The translations under genes were made by a program, and so were the position numbers. Positions 1-11,216 of a stretch of 27,250 bases of DNA are shown piece by piece. The DNA lies in contig WPIO01000551.1 of the NCBI GenBank assembly GCA_009760855.2, positions 1 to 27,250 on the forward strand, written 5' to 3'. How positions within the stretch are numbered: position 1 is the first letter of the stretch; each line of letters starts with the position of its first letter. The DNA comes from Cristatella mucedo. Taxonomy: Eukaryota; Bryozoa; Phylactolaemata; Cristatellidae. The notes below the pieces were generated by a model. It did not search any database. It saw nothing but the letters and a program-made list of their open reading frames with translations, and had not been told where the DNA came from.

Positions 1-520
1 AGTGCTGCACCATGTTTAAAGCATTTCGCACGTAAATAACACGTTTCGCACAAGTTCGCATCAGATCGCGGAATATGTAGAAACTTCAAATCTGCATTTC
101 GGAGCGTGCGCTGACTGGCAGCAGAGTGCTGCACCATGTTTAAAGCATTTCGCACGTAAATAACACGTTTCGCACAAGTTCGCATCAGATCGCGGAATAT
201 GTAGAAACATATATTCTGCATTTCGGAGCGTGCGCTGACTGACAGCAGAGTGCTGCACCATGTTTAAAGCATTTCGCACGTAAATAACACGTTTCGCACA
301 AGTTCGCACCAGATCGCGGAATATGTAGAAATTTCAAATCTGCATGTCGGAGCGTGCGCTGACTGGCAGCAGAGTGCTGCACCATGTTTAAAGCATTTCG
401 CACGTAAATAACACGTTTCGCACAAGTTCGCATCAGATCGCGGAATATGTAGAAACGTCAAATCTGCATTTCGGAGCGTGCGCTGACTGGCAGCAGAGTG
501 CTGCACCATGTTTAAAAGCA
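1..520. repeat. Clean satellite block A (about 4 units)
   Basis: Anchors at 12, 136, 260, 384 and 508 are exactly 124 bp apart. Copies differ only at the usual variable sites, for example GTATATT replacing the TTCAAA stretch near 208-216 and a GACAGCAG variant near 240. The block ends abruptly: from about 515 onward extra bases appear every few positions. Confidence 0.95.
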
Positions 521-3500
521 TTTTCGCACCGTACTATAATAACGTTCGCCAATGAATTCGCCACCATGATCGCCGGAATAGTAGAAACTTTAATTCCAGT
601 GTAAAGCAAGTCTTGCCACTGACTGACAGCAGAGTGCTTGCACATGTTGTGTTTAAAGACATGTAGCACGGCAATTAACGACGTTTAGCACAGCAGTATT
701 CGCAACCGACTGCAGTCGATCCGGGAAATATGGTAGAAACCGGTTTCAAATCTTCAATCTGAAATTTCGGAGCATGTTGCATGTCATAGCTGGCACATGC
801 CCACGCTGCTGCAGAACCAGGTTTTAATAAAAAGATATTTCGCAGGCGTACATGAAAAAACACCACTGTTTATAGCACCAGAGTTCGGATCAGATCGCCC
901 GGATAATTATGCCCCACATCTAGAAAGACTTCCAATCTGCCTTTCGGAGCGTCTGACTGACGTGCGCACGAGCTGCTGGCCCAACCTAGAAACAGCACCT
1001 GTTTTAACGTACATCTTCGCCCGACCTGAGTTATGCGACGTTTTCGCTATGCATTCGCATCAGATAGCTGCGATATTTACCAACAGAACGGATATTCTGT
1101 ACTTCTCATTGCATTTCGCGCATGAGTGCGGCTGAGACTGAAACAGCAGAGTGCCTTGACAACTCATAGATTTAGACAAAGCATTTCTGCACAGTTTATA
1201 AACCACAAACACGAAATTTGGGCATCGCGTTCCCATCCAGATTGGGCATATGTAAAAGGTAGGAAACTTAGTCGATAGACATGACATGTAAATGCCGAGC
1301 AGTAGTCACTGCGGCAATTCCGACAACAAAGATAGCTGCAAATCCACCTGTTTCAAGAGATAAAGTAGCATTATCCCAATCGTGTACTTAATAACAGACG
1401 GTTCGGAGCACAGGAGTTCGCCCCAAGATCGCGTAATATGTCATAGAAACTTCAAATCTTGCATGTCGACGAGCGTGATGCGGTGAACATTGCAGCGGAA
1501 GGTCCTGACACCTATGTTTATATGCATTCGCCCCACGTAAATACACACGTTTCGCTACGAGTTCAGAGGCATAAGCCGGCACTAAGCTAAGACAACTTCA
1601 AATCTGCATGTGTCGAGCGTGCGCTAACTGGCCAGAAGATGTGCCGCCACGCAATGTTTAAAGCATTTTCGCACGTAAAATAAAACACGTGTCGCACAAG
1701 TTCGCGCAATCAGATCGCGGAAAATATGTAGAACACCTTCCAAATCTGCATTTCGGCGGAGCGTGACGCTGGACTGGCACGCAGGTACGTGCCTGCACCT
1801 TGTTTTATAGATAAAGGCATTTCGCCCCATAAGGTTGACTACGTTTCAACGCACTAACTTTCGCCATCCACATCGCCGAATATCGTAGAAAACTTATATA
1901 CATTCATTCTCGGAGCTGTGCGCTGACCTGGCCAGCCAATTGAGGTGCTGCATCCATGTTAGCATAGACTTTAGGCACGATAAAATACACGTTTCAGACG
2001 ACTAGTTCGAAGCCGAGACTCGCGGAAATATGCATAATAAACGCTCTTATTCTGTCATTTCCGCGAGCGTCGCCCGGCCTGAGCGCAGGACAGATGTGCG
2101 CCCACACCATGTTTAAAGCATTTCGCACGTAAATAACACATTCCGCACGAGTTCGCAGCAGATCGCGGAATATCTAGAAACTTCAAATCTGCATGGGTCC
2201 AGTCGCCGTGACCGCTGACTACGGCAGAGCAGAGTGCTGCACCATGTGTGAAAGCATTTCGCCACGAAATAAACACGTTTTCGGACAGAGTTGACATAAA
2301 AGGCAGATCGCGGAATATCTAGAAGAAACTTTCAACTCTGCCTGTCGGAAAGGCTTGCGACCATGGACTAAGGCAGCACGCAGATGCTGCACCATGTTTT
2401 AAGCATTTCGCACGTAAATAACACGTATGGTCGCACACGACGATTCGCAGGCAGAATCGCGAAGAATATGTTAGAAACTTCAAATCTGCATGTCGGAGCG
2501 TGCACTGGCTGGCAGCAGAGTGTTCTGCACCATGATTAAAGCATTTCGGCACGGTAAAGGAAGCACTGTTGCCCCACGCCGAGTTCGCACCCAGATCGCG
2601 GGAATATGTAGAAAAACTTCAATGCATCTGCAGCCGTTTCGGAGCGTGCGCGTGACTGGTTGACTGCCCAGCAGAGTGCCTGCACATGGTTTAAAGCATT
2701 CCGCCAGCGCGCTAAGATAACAGGCCCTCGTTTACGCCCAACTCTCTCCTTGTTCGGAGGAGATCGCGAATAGAATATGTAGCGAAACTCTTCATCGCAC
2801 TGCAATTTCGGAACGTGACGCTGCATTCGCACGCACATGAGTGCTGGCACCACAGTTTAGAGCTCATTTCGCAAACGTCACCTAATAACACGTTTCGCAC
2901 AGAGGTCGCACAGAATGGAGCGCAATATGCTAGAAACTTCAAAAATCTGCATGTCGGAGCGTGTTGCCTCGTGACTGGCATGCAGAGTTGCCTGCACCAT
3001 GTTAAAGCATTTCGCACGCTTAAATAAACACGTTTCGCACGGAGTTCGCATCCCCAGATCGCCGGAATATGTATGAAACTTTGCAAATCTGCATGTTTCT
3101 CGAAGCTTTGCGGCTCCTGACTTGGCAGCAGAGGTGCCTTGCACCATGTTTAACCCGCATTTTCCACGTAAATAACACGTTTCGCACAAGTTCGCAGCCA
3201 CAATTGAGCGAGTGAATATGTAGAAACTTTAAATCTGCATGTCGGAGGCGTGAGCTGACTGTGGCAGGGCAGAGTGCTGAGAAGACCCACCATGTTTAAA
3301 CAGCGAGCCTGCTTCGCACGTGTAAATAACACGTTTCGCACGAATGTTCGCATTCAGACATCGCGGAATATGTAGGACACGTCTAATCGTGCATTTCGTA
3401 GCGTGTGCGCTGACTGGCAAGCGGAGAGTGCTGTGCACGAAGTTTACAGCATTTGGCTCGTAAATAACACGTTTCGGCAGCTAAGTTCGCACCAGATCGC

Positions 3501-4140
3501 CGATAGGTGTAGAAACTTTAAATTTGCATGTTCGCGCCACACGCGGGTGAGGTGCATAGGCGAGTCCCAAGGTGCTGCACCATTGGTCTTAAAGCACAAT
3601 TTTCGGCACGTAAATAAACAAGTGGTGCACAGAATTCGCTATGATCGCAGAATGTCGTTGAAACTTCAAATCTGCCTTGTGTCGAGGTGCCGTTGAGACT
3701 GACTAGGCAGAGCAGAGTGTGCTCCCCATGTAACGCATTCGCCACTGAAATGATACGTTCGCCAAGCTTCGCACACAGTATCCGCGGAATTGTATAACGT
3801 ATATTCTGCATCGTGAGCGTCGTGATGACATCCAGGAGTGCCTTGCACCAGTTTAAAGCATTTCGCACCCGTAAAACACGTTTCCACAGTTGCACCAGAT
3901 CGCCCGGCTATTCAGAAACTTCTGTTTAAATCTGCCATATGCTCAAGAGCTCACCAGACCATGCCTGAAACACCTGACTGCAGCAGGTGACGCCACCATG
4001 TTTTAAAAGAACCCATTTCCACCTCGTAATAACACGTTTCGCAACGAGTTCGTACCAGCATCCGCGACTATGAGGGCAAAACTTCCCACATGTTTGCCAT
4101 TTTCGGAGCGGGACTGTGCTGACTGAGAAGCAGAGTGCCT
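521..4140. repeat. Stretched satellite block B (about 24 units, mean about 152 bp)
   Basis: The sequence is still recognisably the same satellite, with TTTAAAGCAT, CGCACGTAAATAACACG, GATCGCGGAATATGTAG and AAATCTGCAT fragments in the right order. The spacing between successive anchors is enlarged to roughly 120-180 bp. I count 24 units between the anchors at 508 and 4146, a mean of about 152 bp. The excess comes mostly from one- to three-base insertions spread through each unit. Readability is poorest around 660-1420, where only short fragments match. Monomer subtypes such as the TCTAG form (2173-2177) and the TTTCGG form survive. No gene or foreign insert is visible. Unpolished assembly sequence is more likely than true decay. 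Confidence 0.85.
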
Positions 4141-4280
4141 GCACCATGTTTAAAGCATTTCGCACGTAAATAACACGTTTCGCACGAGTTCGCACCAGAT
4201 CGCGGAATATGTAGAAACTTTAAATCTGCATGTCGGAGCGTGCGCTGACTGGCAGCAGAGTGCTGCACCATGTTTAAAGC

Positions 4281-4330
4281 ATTTCGCACGTAAATAACAC
4301 GTTTCGCACGAGTTCGCACCAGATCGCGGA
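4281..4330 (+). repeat. 10-bp phased sub-repeat inside the monomer (reference copy)
   Basis: The word TTCGCAC starts at 4283, 4303 and 4313, so the spacings are exactly 20 and 10 bp. The following decamer, AGATCGCGGA at 4321-4330, keeps TCGC in the same phase. The segment can be written as five ten-base blocks, of which blocks 1, 3 and 4 are clearly alike. The pattern is present in nearly all clean copies, with CpG transitions as the main exceptions. Ten bp is close to one DNA helical turn, so the words face the same side of the helix. This could reflect the origin of the monomer by short duplications, or a binding or bending role; neither is shown. Confidence 0.75.
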
Positions 4331-4375
4331 ATATGTAGAAACTTCAAATCTGCATGTCGGAGCGTGCGCTGACTG

Positions 4376-4390
4376 GCAGCAGAGTGCTGC
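4376..4390 (+). repeat. Short perfect dyad GCAGCA-GAG-TGCTGC
   Basis: Six bases, a three-base loop and the exact reverse complement form a small inverted repeat at the junction between successive monomers, upstream of the CACCATG anchor. It recurs in most clean copies, and variants such as AGTTCTGC (near 6988 and 8850) or AGTGCTCCAC (near 17650 and 17900) break it. Whether it folds is not known; a 6-bp stem with a 3-base loop is only marginally stable. Confidence 0.7.
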
Positions 4391-4517
4391 ACCATGTTTA
4401 AAGCATTTCGCACGTAAATAACACGTTTCGCACAAGTTCGCACCAGATCGCGGAATATGTAGAAACTTCAAATCTGCATGTCGGAGCGTGCGCTGACTGG
4501 CAGCAGAGTGCTTCACC

Positions 4518-5013
4518 ATGTTTAAAGCATTTTGCACGGAAATAACACGTTTCGCACAAGTTCGCACCAGATCGCGGAATGTGTAGAAATTTCAAATCTG
4601 CATGTCGGAGCGTGCGCTGACTGGCAGCAGAGTGCTGCACTATGTTTAAAGCATTTCGCACGTGAATAACACGTTTCGCACGAGTTCGCACCAGATCGCG
4701 GAATATGTAGAAACTTCAAATCTGCATGTCGGAGCGTGCGCTGACTGGCAGCAGAGTGCTGCACCATGTTTAAAGCATTTCGCACGTAAATAACACGTTT
4801 CGCACGAGTTCGCACCAGATCGCGGAATGTGTAGAAACTTCAAATCTGCATGTCGGAGCGTGCGCTGACTGGCAGCAGAGTGCTGCACCATGTTTAAAGC
4901 ATTTTGCACGGAAATAACACGTTTCGCACAAGTTCGCACCAGATCGCGGAATATGTAGAAACTTCAAATCTGCATGTCGGAGCGTGCGCTGACTGGCAGC
5001 AGAGTGCTGCACC
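4518..5013. repeat. Local three-monomer duplication
   Basis: Two units share the rare combination TTTTGCACGGAAATAAC plus CACAAG, with GCACGGA starting at 4534 and 4906, exactly 372 bp (three monomers) apart. A close relative of this rare form appears again near 21885. The shared rare changes suggest a local three-unit duplication or gene conversion. Confidence 0.6.
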
Positions 5014-5882
5014 ATGTTTAAAGCATTTCGCACGTAAATAACACGTTTCGCACGAGTTTGCAGCAGATCGCGGAATATGTAGAAACTTCAAATCTGCATT
5101 TCGGAGCGTGCGCTGACTGGCAGCAGAGTGCTGCACCATGTTTAAAGCATTTCGCACGTAAATAACACGTTTCGCACGAGTTCGCAGCAGATCGCGGAAT
5201 ATGTAGAAACTTCAAATCTGCATGTCGGAGCGTGCGCTGACTGGCAGCAGAGTGCTGCACCATGTTTAAAGCATTTCGCACGTAAATAACACGTTTCGCA
5301 CAAGTTCGCAGCAGATCGCGGAATATGTAGAAACTTCAAATCTGCATTTCGGAGCGTGCGCTGACTGGCAGCAGAGTGCTGCACCATGTTTAAAGCATTT
5401 CGCACGTAAATAACACGTTTCGCACAAGTTCGCATCAGATCGCGGAATATGTAGAAAACTTCAAATCTGCATTTCGGAGCGTGCGCTGACTGGCAGCAGA
5501 GTGCTGCACCATGTTTAAAGCATTTCGCACGTAAATAACACGTTTCGCACGAGTTCGCACCAGATCGCGGAATATGTAGAAACTTCAAATCTGCATGTCG
5601 GAGCGTGCGCTGACTGGCAGCAGAGTGCTGCACCATGTTTAAAGCATTTCGCACGTAAATAACACGTTTCGCACGAGTTCGCATCAGATCGCGGAATATG
5701 TAGAAACGTATATTCTGCATTTCGGAGCGTGCGCTGACTGGCAGCAGAGTGCTGCACCATGTTTAAAGCATTTCGCACGTAAATAACACGTTTCGCACAA
5801 GTTCGCACCAGATCGCGGAATATGTAGAAACTTTAAATCTGCATGTCGGAGCGTGCGCTGACTGGCAGCAGAGTGCTGCACC

Positions 5883-8800
5883 ATGTTTAAAGCATTTCGC
5901 ACGTAAATAACACGTTTCGCACGAGTTCGGAGCAGATCGCGGAATATCTAGAAACTTCAAATCTGCACGTCGGAGCGTGTGCTGACTTGCAGCAGAGTGC
6001 TGCACCATGTTTTAACATTTCGCACGTAAATAACACGTTTCGCACAAGTTTGCACCACATCGCAGAATATGTAGAAACTTTAAATCTGCATGTCGGAGCG
6101 TGCGCTGACTGGCAGCAGAGTGCTGCACCATGTTTAAAGCATTTCGCACGTAAATAACACGTTTCGCACGAGTTCGCAGCAGATCGCGGAATATGTAGAA
6201 ACTTCAAATCTGCATGTCGGAGCGTGCGCTGACTGGCAGCAGAGTGCTGCACCATGTTTAAAGCATTTCGCACGTAAATAACACGTTTCGCACGAGTTCG
6301 CAGCAGATCGCGGAATATGTAGAAACTTCAAATCTGCATGTCGGAGCGTGTGCTGACTTGCAGCAGAGTGCTGCACCATGTTTAATGCATTTCGCACGTA
6401 AATAACACGTTTCGCAAGAGTTTGCAGCAGATCGTGGAATATGTAGACACTTCAAATCTGCATGTCGGAGCGTGCGCTGACTGGCAGCAGAGTGCTGCAC
6501 CATGTTTAAAGCATTTCGCACGTAAATAACACGTTTCGCACGAGTTCGCACCAGATCGCGGAATATGTAGAAACTTCAAATCTGCATGTCGGAGCGTGCG
6601 CTGACTGGCAGCAGAGTGCTGCACCATGTTTAAAGCATTTCGCACGTAAATAACACGTTTCGCACAAGTTCGCATCAGATCGCGGAATATGTAGAAACTT
6701 CAAATCTGCATTTCGGAGCGTGCGCTGACTGGCAGCAGAGTGCTGCACCATGTTTAAAGCATTTCGCACGTAAATAACACGTTTCGCACGAGTTCGCATC
6801 AGATCGCGGAATATGTAGAAACGTAAATTCTGCATTTCGGAGCGTGCGCTGACTGGCAGCAGAGTGCTGCACCATGTTTAAAGCATTTCGCACGTAAATA
6901 ACACGTTTCGCACGAGTTCGCAGCAGATCGCGGAATATTATGAATTTTCAAATCTGCATGTCGGAGCGTGCACTGACTGGCAGCAGAGTTCTGCACCATG
7001 TTTAAAGCATTTCGCACGTAAATAACACGTTTCGCACGAGTTCGGAGCAGATCGCGGAATATCTAGAAACTTCAAATCTGCATGTCGGAGCGTGCGCTGA
7101 CTGGCAGCAGAGTGCTGCACCATGTTTAAAGCATTTCGCACGAAAATAACACGTTTCGCACGAGTTTGCAGCAGATCGCGGAATATGTAGAAACTTCAAA
7201 TCTGCATGTCGGAGCGTGCGCTGACTGGCAGCAGAGTGCTGCACCATGTTTAAAGCATTTCGCACGTAAATAACACGTTTCGCACGAGTTCGCACCAGAT
7301 CGCGGAATATGTAGAAACTTCAAATCTGCATGTCGGAGCGTGCGCTGACTGGCAGCAGAGTGCTGCACCATGTTTAAAGCATTTCGCACGTAAATAACAC
7401 GTTTCGCACGAGTTCGCAGCAGATCGCGGAATATGTAGAAACTTCAAATCTGCATTTCGGAGCGTGCGCTGACTGGCAGCAGAGTGCTGCACCATGTTTA
7501 AAGCATTTCGCACGTAAATAACACGTTTCGCACGAGTTCGCATCAGATCGCGGAATATGTAGAAACTTCAAATCTGCATTTCGGAGCGTGCGCTGACTGG
7601 CAGCAGAGTGCTGCACCATGTTTAAAGCATTTCGCACGTAAATAACACGTTTCGCACGAGTTCGCAGCCGATCGCGGAATATGTAGAAACTTTCAAATCT
7701 GCATGTCGGAGCGTGCGCTGACTGGCAGCAGAGTGCTGCACCATGTTTAAAGCATTTCGCACGTAAATAACACGTTTCGCACGAGTTCGCAGCAGATCGC
7801 GGAATATGTAGAAACTTCAAATCTGCATTTCGGAGCGTGCGCTGACTGGCAGCAGAGTGCTGCACCATGTTTAAAGCATTTCGCACGTAAATAACACGTT
7901 TCGCACGAGTTCGCAGCAGATTGCGGAATATGTAGAAACTTCAAATCTGCATGTCGGAGCGTGCGCTGACTGGCAGCAGAGTGCTGCACCATGTTTAAAA
8001 GCATTTCGCACGTAAATAACACGTTTCGCACGAGTTCGCAGCAGATCGCGGAATATGTAGAAACTTCAAATCTGCATGTCGGAGCGTGCGCTGACTGGCA
8101 GCAGAGTGCTGCACCATGTTTAAAGCATTTCGCACGTAAATAACACGTTTCGCACGAGTTCGCACCAGATCGCGGAATATGTAGAAACTTCAAATCTGCA
8201 TTTCGGAGCGTGCGCTGACTGGCAGCAGAGTGCTGCACCATGTTAAAAGCATTTCGCACGTAAATAACACGTTTCGCACGAGTTCGCACCAGATCGCGGA
8301 ATATGTAGAAACTTCAAATCTGCATTTCGGAGCGTGCGCTGACTGGCAGCAGAGTGCTGCACCATGTTTAAAGCATTTCGCACGTAAATAACACGTTTCG
8401 CACAAGTTCGCATCAGATCGCGGAATATGTAGAAACTTCAAATCTGCATTTCGGAGCGTGCGCTGACTGGCAGCAGAGTGCTGCACCATGTTTAAAGCAT
8501 TTCGCACGTAAATAACACGTTTCGCACGAGTTCGCAGCAGATCGCGGAATATGTAGAAACTTCAAATCTGCATTTCGGAGCGTGCGCTGACTGGCAGCAG
8601 AGTGCTGCACCATGTTTAAAGCATTTCGCACGTAAATAACACGTTTCGCACGAGTTCGGAGCAGATCGCGGAATATGTAGAAACTTCAAATCTGCATGTC
8701 GGAGCGTGCGCTGACTGGCAGCAGAGTGCTGCACCATGTTTAAAGCATTTCGCACGTAAATAACACGTTTCGCACGAGTTCGCACCAGATCGCGGAATAT

Positions 8801-11216
8801 GTAGAAACTTCAAATCTGCATGTCGGAGCGTGCGCTGACTGGCAGCAGAGTTCTGCACCATGTTTAAAGCATTTCGCACGTAAATAACACGTTTTAAACG
8901 ATTTCGCACCAGATCGCGGAATATGTAGAAACTTCAAATCTGCATGTCGGAGCGTGCGCTGACTGGCAGCAGAGTGCTGCACCATGTTTAAAGCATTTCG
9001 CACGTAAATAACACACTTCGCAAGAGTTCGGAGCAGATCGCGGAATGTCTAGAAACTTCTAATCTGCCTGTCGGAGCGTGTGCTGACTTGCAGCAGAGTG
9101 CTGCACCATGTTTAAAGCATTTCGCACGTAAATAACACGTTTCGCACGAGTTTGCAGCAGATCGCGGAATATGTAGAAACTTCAAATCTGCATTTCGGAG
9201 CGTGCGCTGACTGGCAGCAGAGTGCTGCACCATGTTTAAAGCATTTCGCACGTAAATAACACGTTTCGCACGAGTTCGCACCAGATCGCGGAATATGTAG
9301 AAACTTCAAATCTGCATGTCGGAGCGTGCGCTGACTGGCAGCAGAGTGCTGCACCATGTTTAAAGCATTTCGCACGTAAATAACACGTGTCGCACGAGTT
9401 CGCAGCAGATCGCGGAATATGTAGAAACTTCAAATCTGCATTTCGGAGCGTGCGCTGACTGGCAGCAGAGTGCTGCACCATGTTTAAAGCATTTCGCACG
9501 TAAATAACACGTTTCGCACGAGTTCAGAGCAGATCGCGGAATATCTAGAAACTTCAAATCTGCATGTCGGAGCGTGCGCTGACTGGCAGCAGAGTGCTGC
9601 ACCATGTTTAAAGCATTTCGCACGTAAATAACACGTGTCGCACGAGTTCGCATCAGATCGCGGAATATGTAGAAACTTCAAATCTGCATTTCGGAGCGTG
9701 CGCTGACTGGCAGCAGAGTGCTGCACCATGTTTAAAGCATTTCGCACGTAAATAACACGTTTCGCACAAGTTCGCATCAGACCGCGGAATATGTAAAAAC
9801 GTCTAATCTGCATTTCGGAGCGTGCGCTGACTGGCAGCAGAGTGCTGCACCATGTTTAAAGCATTTCGCACGTAAATAACACGTTTCGCACAAGTTCGCA
9901 CCAGATCGCGGAATATGTAGAAACTTTAAATCTGCATGTCGGAGCGTGCGCTGACTGGCAGCAGAGTGCTGCACCATGTTTAAAGCATTTCGCACGTAAA
10001 TAACACGTTTCGCACGAGTTCGGAGCAGATCGCGGAATGTCTAGAAACTTCAAATCTGCCTGTCGGAGCGTGTGCTGACTGGCAGCAGAGTGCTGCACCA
10101 TGTTTAAATGCATTTCGCACGTAAATAACACGTTTCGCACGAGTTTGCAGCAGATCGCGGAATATGTAGAAACTTCAAATCTGCATGTCGGAGCGTGCGC
10201 TGACTGGCAGCAGAGTGCTGCACCATGTTTAAAGCATTTCGCACGTAAATAACACGTTTCGCACGAGTTCGCAGCAGATCGCGGAATATGTAGAAACTTT
10301 AAATCTGCATGTCGGAGCGTGCGCTGACTGGCAGCAGAGTGCTGCACCATGTTTAAAGCATTTCGAACGTAAATAACACGTTTCGCACGAGTTCGCACCA
10401 GATCGCGGAATATGTAGAAACTTCAAATCTGCATTTCGGAGCGTGCGCTGACTGGCAGCAGAGTGCTGCACCATGTTTAAAGCATTTCGCACGTAAATAA
10501 CACGTTTCGCACGAGTTCGCATCAGATCGCGGAATATGTAGAAACTTCAAATCTGCATTTCGGAGCGTGCGCTGACTGGCAGCAGAGTGCTGCACCATGT
10601 TTAAAGCATTTCGCACGTAAATAACACGTTTCGCACGAGTTTGCAGCAGATCGCGGAATATGTAGAAACTTCAAATCTGCATGTCGGAGCGTGCGCTGAC
10701 TGGCAGCAGAGTGCTGCACCATGTTTAAAGCATTTCGCACGTAAATAACACGTTTCGCACAAGTTCGCATCAGATCGCGGAATATGTAGAAACTTCAAAT
10801 CTGCATGTCGGAGCGTGCGCTGACTGGCAGCAGAGTGCTGCACCATGTTTAAAGCATTTCGCACGTAAATAACACGTTTCGCACGAGTTCGCACCAGATC
10901 GCGGAATATGTAGAAACTTCAAATCTGCATTTCGGAGCGTGCGCTGACTGACAGCAGAGTGCTGCACCATGTTTAAAGCATTTCGCACGTAAATAACACG
11001 TTTCGCACAAGTTCGCACCAGATCGCGGAATATGTAGAAACTTTAAATCTGCATGTCGGAGCGTGCGCTGACTGGCAGCAGAGTGCTGCACCATGTTTAA
11101 AGCATTTCGCACGTAAATAACACGTTTCGCACGAGTTCAGAGCAGATCGCGGAATATCTAGAAACTTCAAATCTGCATGTCGGAGCGTGCGCTGACTGGC
11201 AGCAGAGTGCTGCACC
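5883..11216. repeat. Recurring TCTAG monomer subtype (six copies)
   Basis: A subtype with GGAGCAG or CAGAGCAG in place of GCACCAG, and TCTAG in place of TGTAG, occurs with TCTAG at 5947, 7062, 9048, 9544, 10040 and 11157. Intervals correspond to 9, 16, 4, 4 and 9 monomers. The preceding unit is often the TTTAAA form (5759, 9850 and 10967 starts) and the following unit often has GAGTTTGCA or a close variant. A repeated order of subtypes is the mark of higher-order repeats, here incomplete. Confidence 0.6.

Larger units (their letters stand above)
4270..4393 (+). repeat. Reference monomer of the satellite (124 bp)
   Basis: This copy sits in the clean block and matches the majority base at nearly every position, so it is a fair stand-in for the consensus. 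Taking the A of ATG at 4270 as offset 1: TTTAAA lies at 4-9, TTCGCAC words start at 14, 34 and 44, GATCGCGG starts at 53, TATGTAG at 63, and a short dyad occupies 107-121. Main variable sites between copies are offset 41 (G or A, a CpG), offset 50 (C, G or T, in the context before CAGATCGCGG), the stretch after GTAGAAAC (TTCAAA, TTTAAA, GTATATT or GTAAATT), and offset 87 (G or T). Each clean copy has one GATC and one TTTAAA, so enzymes cutting these would give a 124-bp ladder. Confidence 0.93.

Noticed and set aside
797-1135. 112-codon plus-strand open frame without obvious repetition
   Set aside because: It lies in the noisiest part of the stretched block, where inserted bases remove the normal stops. 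Fragments of the satellite in normal order still underlie it.
1200-1420. Possible non-satellite insertion, since similarity is weakest here
   Set aside because: Fragments in the expected order (CACGAAATTTGG, ATATGTAAAAGG, GAAACTTAG, AGCATTATC) still fit a heavily altered satellite, and no terminal repeats or target duplication are seen.
4303-4330. Possible CENP-B box around TTCGCACGAG and TTCGCACCAGATCGCGG
   Set aside because: The TTCG start and an A at the right distance are present, but the CGGG end of the box is missing or at the wrong spacing.
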